The notes below the pieces were generated by a model. That model made no database searches. It had not been told where the DNA came from and was given only the letters and a program-made list of their open reading frames with translations. 64,000 nt of DNA from DASSUW01 sp963806395 (GTDB lineage: Bacteria > Actinomycetota > Thermoleophilia > Solirubrobacterales > Solirubrobacteraceae), in the NCBI GenBank assembly GCA_963806395.1, contig CAWDYI010000012.1, positions 62,001 to 126,000 on the forward strand, given 5' to 3'. The translations under genes and the position numbers were made by a program. Shown piece by piece: positions 29,865-38,098 of the stretch; position 1 is the first letter of the stretch, and every line of letters begins with the position of its first letter.

Positions 29865-31009
29865 CAGTGGCGGGCGCAGCCGGTGCAGTGCTGAGCTGGT
29901 CCAAGCGCAACGCGTTGTTCTACGCGCTGGCTGCGCTCGTCGTCTACTTCTCGTTCGCGAGCTCGAACTTCCTCGCCGGGTCGAACGTCGAGGTCATCCT
30001 CCTCAACGTCGCGATCCTCGGCATCGTTGCCGTGCCCGGCGCGATGCTGGTGCTCTCTGGCTACGTCGACCTGTCGGTCGGGTCGACGGCGGTGCTCGCC
30101 GCGGTCGTCTTCGGCAAGCTGTTCGAGGCCGGGATCCCGCCGGCGGCGTGCTTCATGCTCGCGCTGCTGTGCGGGACGCTCTGGGGGTTGATCCAGGGCG
30201 GCCTCGTCGCCTATCTCGGGCTCTCGCCGATCGTCGTCTCGCTCGGCGGCCTCGCCGGCCTGCGCGGGCTGGCGCTGTGGATCAGCGACGCGTTCGTCTC
30301 GCAGGGCTTCGGCGACGGCATCAGCACGCTCGGCAACGGGTCGCTGCTCGGCCTGCCGGTGCCGGTGTGGATCTTCTTCGCGAGCTTCGCGATCGGCGGC
30401 TACGTGTGGTTCAGGACCCCGTCGGGCCGGCACTTGACGGCGATCGGCGCGGACGCGTCGGCCGCCCACGCGCTCGGGATCGGCACGCGCCGGCTGCCGC
30501 TCGCCCTCTACGCCGCGTCGGGCACCGCCGCGGCACTCGGCGGCCTGATCCTGATGGCCCAGCTCGACGCCGCGTCGCTCTCGATCGGCGAGGGGCTCGA
30601 GCTGTCGGTCCTGACGGCGATCCTGCTCGGCGGGGTCTCGTTCGTCGGCGGACGCGGCTCGCTGTTCGGGGTCCTCGTCGGTGTGCTCTTCATCGGCGTG
30701 CTCGAGAACGGGCTGCTGCTGGTGAACGTAAGCGCCTACCTGGTCAACGTCGTGATCGGCACGGCGCTCGTGCTCGCCGCGGGCCTCGACGTGCTCTACC
30801 AGCGTCTCGACCGCGTCCCGATCGGCGCGGAGGCGGCGGCACCGCAGGCTGCGGCGACCGGCCTGGTCGAGCTCGCGGATCTCGGTTCGCCGGCGGGGGG
30901 CCGCCTCGCCCGGCGGCCGATCCGGACGCGCCGCCGCTGCTCGAGGTCGACGGGCTCGGCAAGACGTACGGGCCGGTGCGCGCGCTACACGACGTGTCGC
31001 TGCGCCTGA
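29861..31009 (+). CDS. Ribose-type ABC transporter permease
   Basis: A GTG-start protein with 8-10 membrane segments and the BPD_transp_2 hallmarks of RbsC: LVLSGYVDLSVGSTAVLAAVV, LSPIVVSLGGLAGLRGLAL, ELSVLTAILLGGVSFVGGRGS and LLVNVSAYLVNVVIGTALV. The genuine permease ends near residue 330. The frame then runs on through a G6 run (30894-30899) as low-complexity sequence to 31009. The ATPase domain that follows is in the next frame and has no start codon of its own. One base change in the G run would fuse permease and ATPase. Confidence 0.85.
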   Translation: MTVAGAAGAVLSWSKRNALFYALAALVVYFSFASSNFLAGSNVEVILLNVAILGIVAVPGAMLVLSGYVDLSVGSTAVLAAVVFGKLFEAGIPPAACFMLALLCGTLWGLIQGGLVAYLGLSPIVVSLGGLAGLRGLALWISDAFVSQGFGDGISTLGNGSLLGLPVPVWIFFASFAIGGYVWFRTPSGRHLTAIGADASAAHALGIGTRRLPLALYAASGTAAALGGLILMAQLDAASLSIGEGLELSVLTAILLGGVSFVGGRGSLFGVLVGVLFIGVLENGLLLVNVSAYLVNVVIGTALVLAAGLDVLYQRLDRVPIGAEAAAPQAAATGLVELADLGSPAGGRLARRPIRTRRRCSRSTGSARRTGRCARYTTCRCA

Positions 31010-31711
31010 ACCCCGGCGAGGTCCTCGGCCTGGTCGGCGACAACGGCGCGGGCAAGAGCACGCTCGTCACGCTGCTGGCCGGCGTCTCGTCGCCCGACGC
31101 GGGGGAGATCCGACTCGACGGCGCGTCGCAGGTGTTCGACATCACCGGCCGAGGCGCGCGCCGCCGGCATCGAGACGGTGTTCCAAGGGCTTGCGCTGAT
31201 CCCGTCGCTCGACATCGCCGAGAACGTGTTCCTCAACCGCGAGCTGTTCCGGGGCTGGCCGCTCGCCCGGCAGCTGCGCTGGATGGACGTCGCCGGGCAT
31301 GCGGGCGCGCTCGATGGAGAGCTTCAAGCGGCTGAGCCTCGTGCTGCCGGGTCCCGCGACCAAGGTCGCCGGCCTGTCGGGCGGCCAGCGCCAAGCGGTC
31401 GCGATCGCCGCGCGGTGCTGTGGGGGAGCCGTATCGTGATCCTCGACGAGCCGGCCGCCGCGCTGGGCGTGCGGCAGACCGAGATCGTCCTTCAGTTCAT
31501 CGAGCAGCTCAAGCAGCACGGGGTCGCCGTCATCTTCATCAGCCACAACATGCAGCACGTCCTGCGGGTCGCCGACCGGATCGTCGTCATGCGGCTGGGC
31601 GAGAAGGTCTTCGACGGGCCGCGTGCCGAGGTCGACCGGCGAGGACCTGGTGGCGCTGATGACCGGCGCCCGGCTCAGCACGCCCGGCGCCGGAGCGAGT
31701 GCGCCGGATGA
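30901..31711 (+). pseudogene. Ribose-type ABC transporter ATP-binding protein, several frameshifts
   Basis: Segments in all three frames give a single ATP-binding domain: LLEVDGLGKTYGPVRALHDV, Walker A LVGDNGAGKSTLVTLLAG, ETVFQGLALIPSLDIAENVFLNRELF, signature LSGGQRQAVAIA, Walker B RIVILDEPAAALGV and the HNMQHVLRVADRIVVM switch. It has one domain of about 255 residues, like FrcA, not two like RbsA. Breaks occur near 31155, 31305, 31415 and 31635. As it stands the transporter would lack a motor. Confidence 0.78.
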
Positions 31712-32989
31712 GTGGTCACCGAGGGGCTCGACCTGGTCGCCCGTGCCAAGGCGGTGATCCCCGGCGGCTCGACCGTGGCGGCGACGCTCCCCGCGGGCCT
31801 CGAGTTCATCGTCGAGCGCGGCGAGGGCGCAACGCTGGTCACGACCGACGGGCGCCGGCTCGTCGACTTCGTGCTCGGCGGCGGCCCGCTGGTGCTCGGC
31901 CATGCGCACCCGGCGATCGGCGCCGCGCTCCAGCGCGCGGCCGCCGACGGCACGCACCACTACGTGCTGCACCGCCGCACGGTCGAGCTCGCCGAGCGCA
32001 TCTGCCGGCACGTCGCGTCGGCCGAGACCGTGCGCTTCACCGCCAGCGGCACCGAGGCGACGATGCACGCGCTGCGCCTGGCGCGAGCCGTCACCGGCCG
32101 GCGCGGAATCGTCAAGTTCGACGGCGCCTACCACGGCCACCACGACCTCGGCGTATGGTCGTTCGAGGCACTCCGAGCCGGACGCCGGGCGACCGGTCGC
32201 GGAGTCGGCGGGGATCCAGCACGGCATCGCCGCCGACCTGGCGGTCGTGCCGTTCAACGACCCGGTGGCGATCGGCGCGCTGCTCGATGCCGAGCCGGAC
32301 CGCTTCGCGGCGGTGATCTGCGAGCCGCTCCAGCGCGCGCTGCCGCCCGAGCCGGGGTTCCTGGACGCCGTGCGGGTCGCGTGCGACCGCACCGGGACCG
32401 TGCTGATCTTCGACGAGGTCGTCACCGGCTTCCGGCTCGCGCCGGGCGGCGCGCAGGAGCGCTACGGCGTCGGCGCCCGACCTCACCACGCTCGGCAAGG
32501 CGCTGGCCGGCGGCATGCCGCTCGCCGCGCTGGCCGGCCGGCGCGACCTGATGGAGCACCTGGCGACGCAGAGCGACGCCGCCACGCGGAGTTACCACTG
32601 CGGCACGTTCAACGGTTACCTGGCGGCGTCGAGTGCGCGCACGCGACGCTCGACCTGCTGATCGAGGGCGGCGGCATCGCGGAGCTCGAGCGCATCACGC
32701 AGGCCACCGTAGAGGTGCTGCGCCGGTGCTTCGCCGACGCCGGCGAGCCGGTCTGGTTCGCCGCGGCCGGCGGGCTCTTCCAGCCGTACTTCACCGACCG
32801 GCCGGTGCGGAACGCCGCCGACGTACGCGCCTCCGACCTCGCGCGCCTCAAGCGCTACACGGCAGCTGCTCCTCCAGGCCGAGGTCTACAAGCTGCCGAA
32901 CAAGGGGTACGTCGGGCTGGCCCACTGCGATGACGAGCTCGCGCGCTTGGCGGATGCCACGGCGTGGGCGCTGCGCCGGCTCGGCCTGA
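31712..32989 (+). pseudogene. Class III aminotransferase (glutamate-1-semialdehyde aminomutase-like), about four frameshifts
   Basis: Starts at GTG 31712 with VVTEGLDLVARAKAVIPGGS. Consecutive frames give RFTASGTEATMHALRLARA, FDGAYHGHHD, the PLP-aspartate region VLIFDEVVTGFRLAPGG, the PLP-lysine region TTLGKALAGGMPLAALAGR and EVYKLPNKGYVGLAHC. The order and spacing match GSA-aminomutase-type enzymes, which act on amino-aldehydes or keto compounds. Breaks lie near 32180, 32475, 32625, 32865 and before the expected TGA at 32987-32989. The 5' neighbour is the transporter ATPase. Confidence 0.75.
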
Positions 32990-33922
32990 ATGACGGCGCG
33001 GCTGGTGATCTCGGCCGGCGATCCCGGCGGGATCGGGCCGGAGATCGCCTCAAAGCGCTGGTCGGCGCGCCGCCGGCGGCGTGCCGCCGCTGGTGCCGGC
33101 GATCCGGCGCAGCTCGGCCGAGCGGCCGACCGCCTCGGTATCGGTCTGCTGGCCACCGAGCGACGTGCTCGCCGCCGGCGACGCGGTCAGGATCATGCCC
33201 GGCGACGTGGGCGCTCGCCTCTGCCCGCGCCGCGGTCGGCGGCGTGCCGCCGCGCTCGCCGCCATCGGCGACGGCCGGGCGGGCGCGCTCGTGACGGGCC
33301 CGATCGAAAGTCGGCCCTGCGCGCGGCCGGCTCCGAGTGGAATGGCCAGACGGAGATGCTCGCCGACCTCTGCGACGCACGCGACCGCACGTGCTGGTGG
33401 CGGGTGGCGGCTGCCGTGGTGCACGTGACGGCGCACCGGTCGCTCGCCGAGGCGGTCGCGGCGGTCACGTCGCGCCGCGTCGGGCAGGCGATCGAGCTGG
33501 CGGCCGACCACGGGCGGCGCGCTCGGTCACGCGGCGCTCCGCGCATCGGCCGTCGCCGGGCTGAACCCGCACGCGGGCGAGGGCGGGCTGCTCGGCGGCG
33601 AGGAGCAGGCGGGCATCGAGCCGGCCGTCGCCGCGGCGGGAGCCGGGCATCGACGCGTACGGTCCGCTGTCGGCCGGACACGCTGTTCCCGCACGCCCTC
33701 CGGGGCGACTACGACGTCATCGTTGCCATGTACCACGACCAGGGCCACATGCCGGTCAAGCTCGTCGCCGGAGGCGCGGCGGTGGCGATGAGCGCTGCGG
33801 CCTCCCGCTCGTCCGGACGTCGCGCCGACCACGGCGCCGCCGCCGACATCGCCGGCCGCGGGATCGCGGACGCGCGCAGCCTGAGCGCGGCGATCGCGCT
33901 GGCCGACCGGCTCGTCTCGTGA
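32990..33922 (+). pseudogene. PdxA-family dehydrogenase (4-hydroxythreonine-4-phosphate dehydrogenase-like), many frameshifts
   Basis: The start ATG 32990 reads MTARLVISAGDPGGIGPEIA, the PdxA N-terminus. Later frames hold GALVTGPI, VVHVTAHRSL, NPHAGEGGLLGGEE and YHDQGHMPVKL, the metal- and substrate-binding signatures, and an ADIAGRGIAD end. PdxA oxidises a phospho-hydroxyamino acid. Its catabolic relatives (PdxA2/DenD type) oxidise phosphorylated threonate or erythronate, which would fit a sugar-acid pathway. At least six one-base breaks are present within 930 bp. Confidence 0.75.
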
Positions 33923-35485
33923 GCCGCGCCGAGTGCGTCCTCGCCATCGACGCGGGGACGGGGAGCTGCCGCGCCGCCGCGTTCGCCGCCGACGGAACGC
34001 TGCGCGCGCACGCCGCCGAGCGAATGGACGCATCCCGTCGAGCCGGGCGTGCCCGGCGGCCGCCGGTTCGACGTCGAGCGCAACTGGGAGCTGGTGAGCG
34101 CGTGCGTGCGCCGGGCGCTGGAGGACGTGCCGGCGGCGCGCCGTGCGGGCGGTCAGCACGACCAGCTTCCGCGGCGGCCTGGTCCTGTTCGACGCGGCGG
34201 GCCGCGAGCTGTGGGCGTGCCCGAACGGCGACGCGCGCGCCGGGGCGGAGGCGCGAGAGCTGATCGACGAGGGCACGGCGGCGGCGCTCCAGGCGCGCGG
34301 CGGCGACTGGGTGTCGCTGACGGCGCCCGCCCGCCTGCGGTGGCTGCGCCGCCACGAGCCGGATCTGCTGGTGCCGTACGGCCGCCGTCGGTCTTGTCAA
34401 TGACTGGCTGACCCGGCGGCTCACCGGCGAGTTGGTCAGCGACCCCTCGGTGGGCTCGAGCAGCGGCCTGTTCGACCTCGCGCGCCGCGACTGGTCGGGC
34501 GAGTCGCTCGCGACCTGCGAGGTCGACGCCGCGATGGTGCCGGCGCTCGCCGACGCGGGCACGGTCGTCGGCGAGCTGCGGAGGGACGCGGCCGCGGCGA
34601 CCGGCCTGGCCGCGAGGACCCCGGTCGTCATGGGCGGCGCCGACACCGCGCTCGGGCTCGTCGGGCTCGGAGTGGCCGCATCCGGCCGCTGCGTGGCGCT
34701 CGGCGGGACGCACTGGCAGCAGTCGCTGATCCGCCGACGAGCCGCAACTCGATCCCGACGGCCGGTTGCGGACGCTCTGCCACGTGCTCCCCGGCCAGTG
34801 GCTGGTCGAGGGCATCGGCTTCCAGTCCGGGCTCGCGCTGCGGTGGTTCCGCGACGCGTTCTGCCAGGAGGAGGTGGCCGAGGCCCGCCGGGCCGGCGTC
34901 GACGCGTACGCGCTGATGGAGCGCGCGGCGGCGGCGATCCCGCCGGGCGCCAGCGGCGTCGTGGCGATCCTCGCCAACGCGATGAACGCGCGCGCCTGGG
35001 TCGCACGCGCCGCCTGCCTTCGCCGGCTTCGACCTCGAACGGCCCGCCGACACCGGCAAGCCCGCGTTCATCCGCGCGATCCTCGAGAGCGCCGCGTTCG
35101 TGGCGCGGGCGCACATCGAGCAGCTCGAGGCGATCGCCGGGCGCCGGTTCACCACGCTGCTCCTCGCCGGCGGCGTCGCGCGCGGCACCCTGTGGCCGCA
35201 GGTGATCGCCGATGTCCTCGGCCGCGAGGTGTCGGTCGCCGATCGCCCCGAGGCGACCGTTCGCGGCGCCGCCCTCGCCGCCGCCGTGGGAGCCGGCTGG
35301 CACGCCGATCTGTCCGGCGCGGCGGCGCTCAGCCCGGAGGCGCAGCACGGACGCTCGCCCCCGGCGCGGCGGCGGCCGAGGCCTACGACGCCCTCTACCC
35401 GCGGTGGCGCCGCGTCTACGACAGTGTGATCCCGGCCGGCGCCGACACGCTCCTGCCGCCGCTCTGGCGGGCGCCCGGCGTGTGA
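33919..35485 (+). pseudogene. FGGY carbohydrate kinase, autoinducer-2 kinase (LsrK)-like, about six frameshifts
   Basis: A GTG start overlaps the PdxA stop. Joined frames give a protein of about 520 residues that follows E. coli LsrK closely in order. The segments are VLAIDAGTGSCRAAAF, WTHPVEPGVPGGRRFDVERN, GGLVLFDAAGRELWACPNGD, VNDWLTRRLTGELVSDPS, LGGTHWQQ, LRWFRDAFCQEEVAEARRAG, LLLAGGVARGTLWPQVIADV and a C-terminal LPPLWRAPGV. LsrK phosphorylates DPD/AI-2. Breaks lie near 34024, 34133, 34386, 34737, 35020 and 35347. Its 3' end overlaps the convergent epimerase gene by 70 bp. Confidence 0.75.
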
Positions 35486-36195
35486 GCCGCCGCGATGGCG
35501 GCCTGCATCTCCTGCACGGCTGCGGCGGGCCGGCCGGCGCCGAACAGCGCCGAGCCCGAGACCACGATGTCGGCCCCGGCCGACGCGAGGCGGGGTGCGA
35601 GATCGGCGGTCACGCCGCCGTCGACCGACACCAGCGCGCCGGGCCGCTCGCGGTCGACGAGGGCGCGGACCGCCCTCACGCGGTCGTCGAGATGGGTCGC
35701 CGCGGCTCCTCGGTAGCCGGGGACCACGCCCAGCACGAGAACGATCTCCGCCTCGCCGAGCAGCGGACACAGCGCCTCCGGCGTGAGCTCGAGCGGCAGC
35801 GCGACGCCGCGCATGATCGGGCGCTCGGGGTGGCGGGCGGACGCGTGCGCGGCGACCGCGCGCAGGCACTGCACGAGGTGCCGGCCGGCGTCGAGCTGGA
35901 GCGTGATCGCGTCCGCGCCCGCCGCGGCGAACGCCTCGATGTGGCGCAGCGGCTCCTCGATCATCAGGTGGAGGTCCTTACACGCGCGCGTGCGCACGGC
36001 CGCCACGAGGCTCGGCCCGCCGGCCATCAGCGGCGAGTAGCGGCCGTCGCCGACGTCGAGGTGCAGGATGCTCGCGCCGCCTTCCTCGAGCGCCGCCACG
36101 GCGCCGCCGAGGTCGGCGAGGTCGCCGGCCAGGGCCCCCGCGGACACCAGCGGGGCGGCGGCGCGGAGCTCCGCCGCGGTCGGGTGCGCGCTCAC
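35416..36195 (-). CDS. Ribulose-phosphate 3-epimerase family protein (LsrE-like position)
   Basis: A 259-residue TIM-barrel epimerase, intact. It has the HLDVGDGRYSPLMAGGPSLV segment (first metal/catalytic Asp), DLHLMIEEPLRHIEAFAAAGAD, a VVPGYRGAAA loop and the catalytic Asp in LVSVDGGVTADLAPRLASAGADIVVSGSALFG. It epimerises a phosphorylated ketose at C3. GTG 36195 overlaps the aldolase stop by 4 bp. In some Lsr operons an epimerase-like gene (lsrE) occupies the same setting. It is the only unbroken enzyme gene between 31 and 37 kb. Confidence 0.83.
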   Translation of the reverse strand: MSAHPTAAELRAAAPLVSAGALAGDLADLGGAVAALEEGGASILHLDVGDGRYSPLMAGGPSLVAAVRTRACKDLHLMIEEPLRHIEAFAAAGADAITLQLDAGRHLVQCLRAVAAHASARHPERPIMRGVALPLELTPEALCPLLGEAEIVLVLGVVPGYRGAAATHLDDRVRAVRALVDRERPGALVSVDGGVTADLAPRLASAGADIVVSGSALFGAGRPAAAVQEMQAAIAAAHTPGARQSGGRSVSAPAGITLS

Positions 36196-37111
36196 GCGTT
36201 GAGCGCGAGCTGATCGCCGGCGGGTCGTTCGGCCGCGAGCCCCGTGTACAGGTCGTAGGCCTCGGCAGGCGAGAGCGCCTCGTGCACTACCGCCGTTACG
36301 GCGCGGATCATCGCCTCGGGCGCATCGCTCTGGAAGATGTTGCGCCCCATGTCGACGCCGGCCGCGCCCTGCGTCGAACGCGCGTTGTAGGCCATGGTCA
36401 GCGCGTCGAGCTCGGGCAGCTTCTTGCCGCCGGCCATCACGATCGGCACCGGGCAGGCGGCGGTCACGGTCTCGAAGCCCTCGTCGACGTAGTAGGTCTT
36501 GACGATCTGCGCGCCGAGCTCGGCGCAGATGCGCGTCGGCGAGGCCGGAAGTAGTGCGCGTCGCGCATCATCTCCTTGCCGACGGCGGTCACCGCCATCA
36601 TCGGGATGCCGTAGCGGAGCCCGTGTCGACGAGCCGCGTCATGTTGTGGATCGAACGCGTCTCGTACTCGCCGCCGATGAAGACCTGGATGGCGAGGGCG
36701 CAGGCGTTGAGCCGGATCGCGTCCTCGATGTCGATCGCGATCTGCTCGTCGCGACAGTTCCTTGAGGATGCTCGGGCCGCCGCTGGCGCGCAGGACGACC
36801 GGCGCTGGTGGCCGCCGGCGGGATCGTCGAGCGCAGCGACGCCGCGCGTGCACATCAGCGCGTCGGCGTGCGGCGAGCAGCGGCACGATCGACGAGGTCG
36901 ATGCGCTCGAGCCCGCGTGGTCGGGCCCTGGAAGTAGCCGTGGTCGAACGGCCAGCATCACGGTGCGGCCCGTGCCGGGATTGAAGATGCGCGCCAGGCG
37001 GTTCTGCATGCCCCAGTCGAGCGCGCCAGCGCCCTTCACGGCGCTCGCGGACCGGGGCGGGGGCACGTCCACCTGGAATCGATCAGCCGGCAGCGCGTCT
37101 GCTTCGGGCAT
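36192..37111 (-). pseudogene. LsrF/DhnA-type class I aldolase (3-hydroxy-5-phosphonooxypentane-2,4-dione thiolase-like), about six frameshifts
   Basis: From ATG 37111 the frames read RFQVDVPPP, GALDWGMQNRLARIFNPGTGR (a diagnostic LsrF block), CTRGVAALDDPAGG and IEDAIRLNACALAIQVFIGG. They continue with YGIPMMAVTAVGKEMMRDAHYF, ACPVPIVMAGGKKLPELDAL and GAAGVDMGRNIFQSDAPEAM. Length and order match LsrF, which cleaves the AI-2-derived phospho-dione to give acetyl-CoA and dihydroxyacetone phosphate. Breaks fall between about 36465 and 37000. Operator site 3 lies 20 bp upstream of the start. Confidence 0.78.
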
Positions 37112-37131
37112 GTCCGTTCTCCCTGTAGGGT

Positions 37132-37141
37132 TGTCCGGACA
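37132..37141. promoter_or_regulatory. Putative GntR operator, site 3 (perfect palindrome)
   Basis: TGTCCGGACA, a perfect 10-bp palindrome, lies upstream of the LsrF-like/epimerase pair. On the coding strand it reads GGATGTCCGGACA, matching the GAATGTACGGACA of site 1 and GAATGTAAGGACA of site 2. Confidence 0.6.
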
Positions 37142-37655
37142 TCCTATTCAATTTCGGGGCTTATGTCGGACGCGCGACCCCGGGCATCACGCACGACCAC
37201 GTCTTGGCGAGGTCGCTCTCGAAGCTATTCCCCAGTCACGGCGTGCTCCGGCTGAGCTATTTACCGAGTGCCGCAGGAGGGACTCGAACCCCGGACACGC
37301 GGAATTATGATTCCGCAGCGTGCGCTCGCCGCCGTCGCCGACGGCAGCCTCACCCCCGCCGTGCGGCGCTTCCTGCTCGCGCCGAGGCGGCTGCCGCCAC
37401 ACGGCGCTGGAGAGCCGCACCACGACCTGCAAGGTCGTGCTGATCCCGTAGTACGACGTCGCCGCCGCGGCGGACGGCGTCGCAGGGCAGCGGGCAGCGA
37501 CCGGTTTCGTCTCGACCATCGTCGTGCTCCGGAGATGATTCGGAGAATGCACGAGTACGGGCGGGAATCCACGCGAATCGGATCCTCGCCCAGCGCTATC
37601 AGAAGGTAGCGATTTGCAGGCAGAAGACGGCCCGAGCAGCGAGTCCACGGTTCGA
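37142..37655. other. Gene-poor right end of the catabolic segment
   Basis: About 510 bp without a convincing gene. It contains the tRNA-Met-like remnant on the minus strand (37269-37317) and a small leftward frame starting at ATG 37519 (MVETKPVAARCPATPSAAAA...). That frame runs into the tRNA remnant and looks decayed. The remaining frames are translations of tRNA-like sequence. Confidence 0.45.
37269..37317 (-). pseudogene. Degenerate 3' half of a tRNA-Met (CAT)
   Basis: On the minus strand GCGGAATCATAATTCCGC is followed by GTGTCC, a T-arm (GGGGTTCGAGTCCCT) and an acceptor 3' arm CTGCGGCAC. A normal anticodon arm would be GCGGA-ATCATAA-TCCGC with CAT in the loop. Here one extra T breaks the stem and no matching 5' acceptor arm is present. 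It may be another old integration scar. Confidence 0.5.
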
Positions 37656-37697
37656 TTGCCATGCAGAAGGTCGAGGGTTCGAGTCCCTTCATCCGCT
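37656..37697 (+). repeat. Putative attR/attachment core: duplicated tRNA-Gly 3' end
   Basis: Identical to 16202-16243. The 5' half of the tRNA is absent, so this is not a functional gene but the duplicated core expected at the far end of an element inserted in tRNA-Gly. The distance between the copies is 21454 bp. Confidence 0.75.
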
Positions 37698-37708
37698 TGT
37701 CGAGAGAG

Positions 37709-37729
37709 GCCCCGCTATTGGCGGGGTTT
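37709..37729 (+). terminator. Rho-independent terminator after the tRNA-Gly fragment
   Basis: Stem CCCCGC-TATTG-GCGGGG followed by TTT. Its right arm and tail (TTGGCGGGGTTTCTTCGTT) recur at 42310-42328, where the left arm is missing. Confidence 0.75.
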
Positions 37730-37891
37730 CTTCGTTTCTGAAGCGGGTCTTACACCGGTTTCTAGGTCCCAGCGGACCAACCGAGCGGACCAATCTGCGT
37801 CGGGACTCGATCAGCCGCCGCGGGTACGCTGAGAACGTCCGTCCGGTTCAGGACGTACGGTCTGTAAGCCGATACCGACCTGAGACGCACC

Positions 37892-38098
37892 ATGGCCGCC
37901 GTGATCCAACATTCCGTGCAGGAGCTCGACGCCCGCGAGGGCCATGAGCTGCTGGACCGCCAGGCCCGCCGCCATCTCGACATGAGCGCGGAGGAATTCC
38001 GGCGCGCCTGGGAGGCCGGCAAGCTGGATCCCGAGGCCGACCCCAACGTCGCGCGAGTCGCGATGTTGCTCCCGTTTGGCGGGGCGAACTCCAGCTGA
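37892..38098 (+). CDS. Small hypothetical protein, first gene of a two-gene unit
   Basis: A 68-residue protein (MAAVIQHSVQELDAREGHEL, then LDRQARRHLDMSAEEFRRAW). It is highly charged and helical, with the AGKLDPEADPNVARVAMLLP end typical of small actinobacterial proteins of unknown function. It overlaps the next gene by 23 bp in another frame. Small-first, overlapping pairs on islands are often toxin-antitoxin units, but no motif proves it here. Confidence 0.6.
   Translation: MAAVIQHSVQELDAREGHELLDRQARRHLDMSAEEFRRAWEAGKLDPEADPNVARVAMLLPFGGANSS

Noticed and set aside
30901..37111. Programmed ribosomal frameshifting as the cause of the broken frames
   Set aside because: The breaks lack a common slippery sequence and are far too many per gene; error or decay is simpler.
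37261..37692. Frames giving MKGLEPSTFCMA and GGTRTPDTR-type peptides
   Set aside because: These are the well-known translations of tRNA sequence, not genes.
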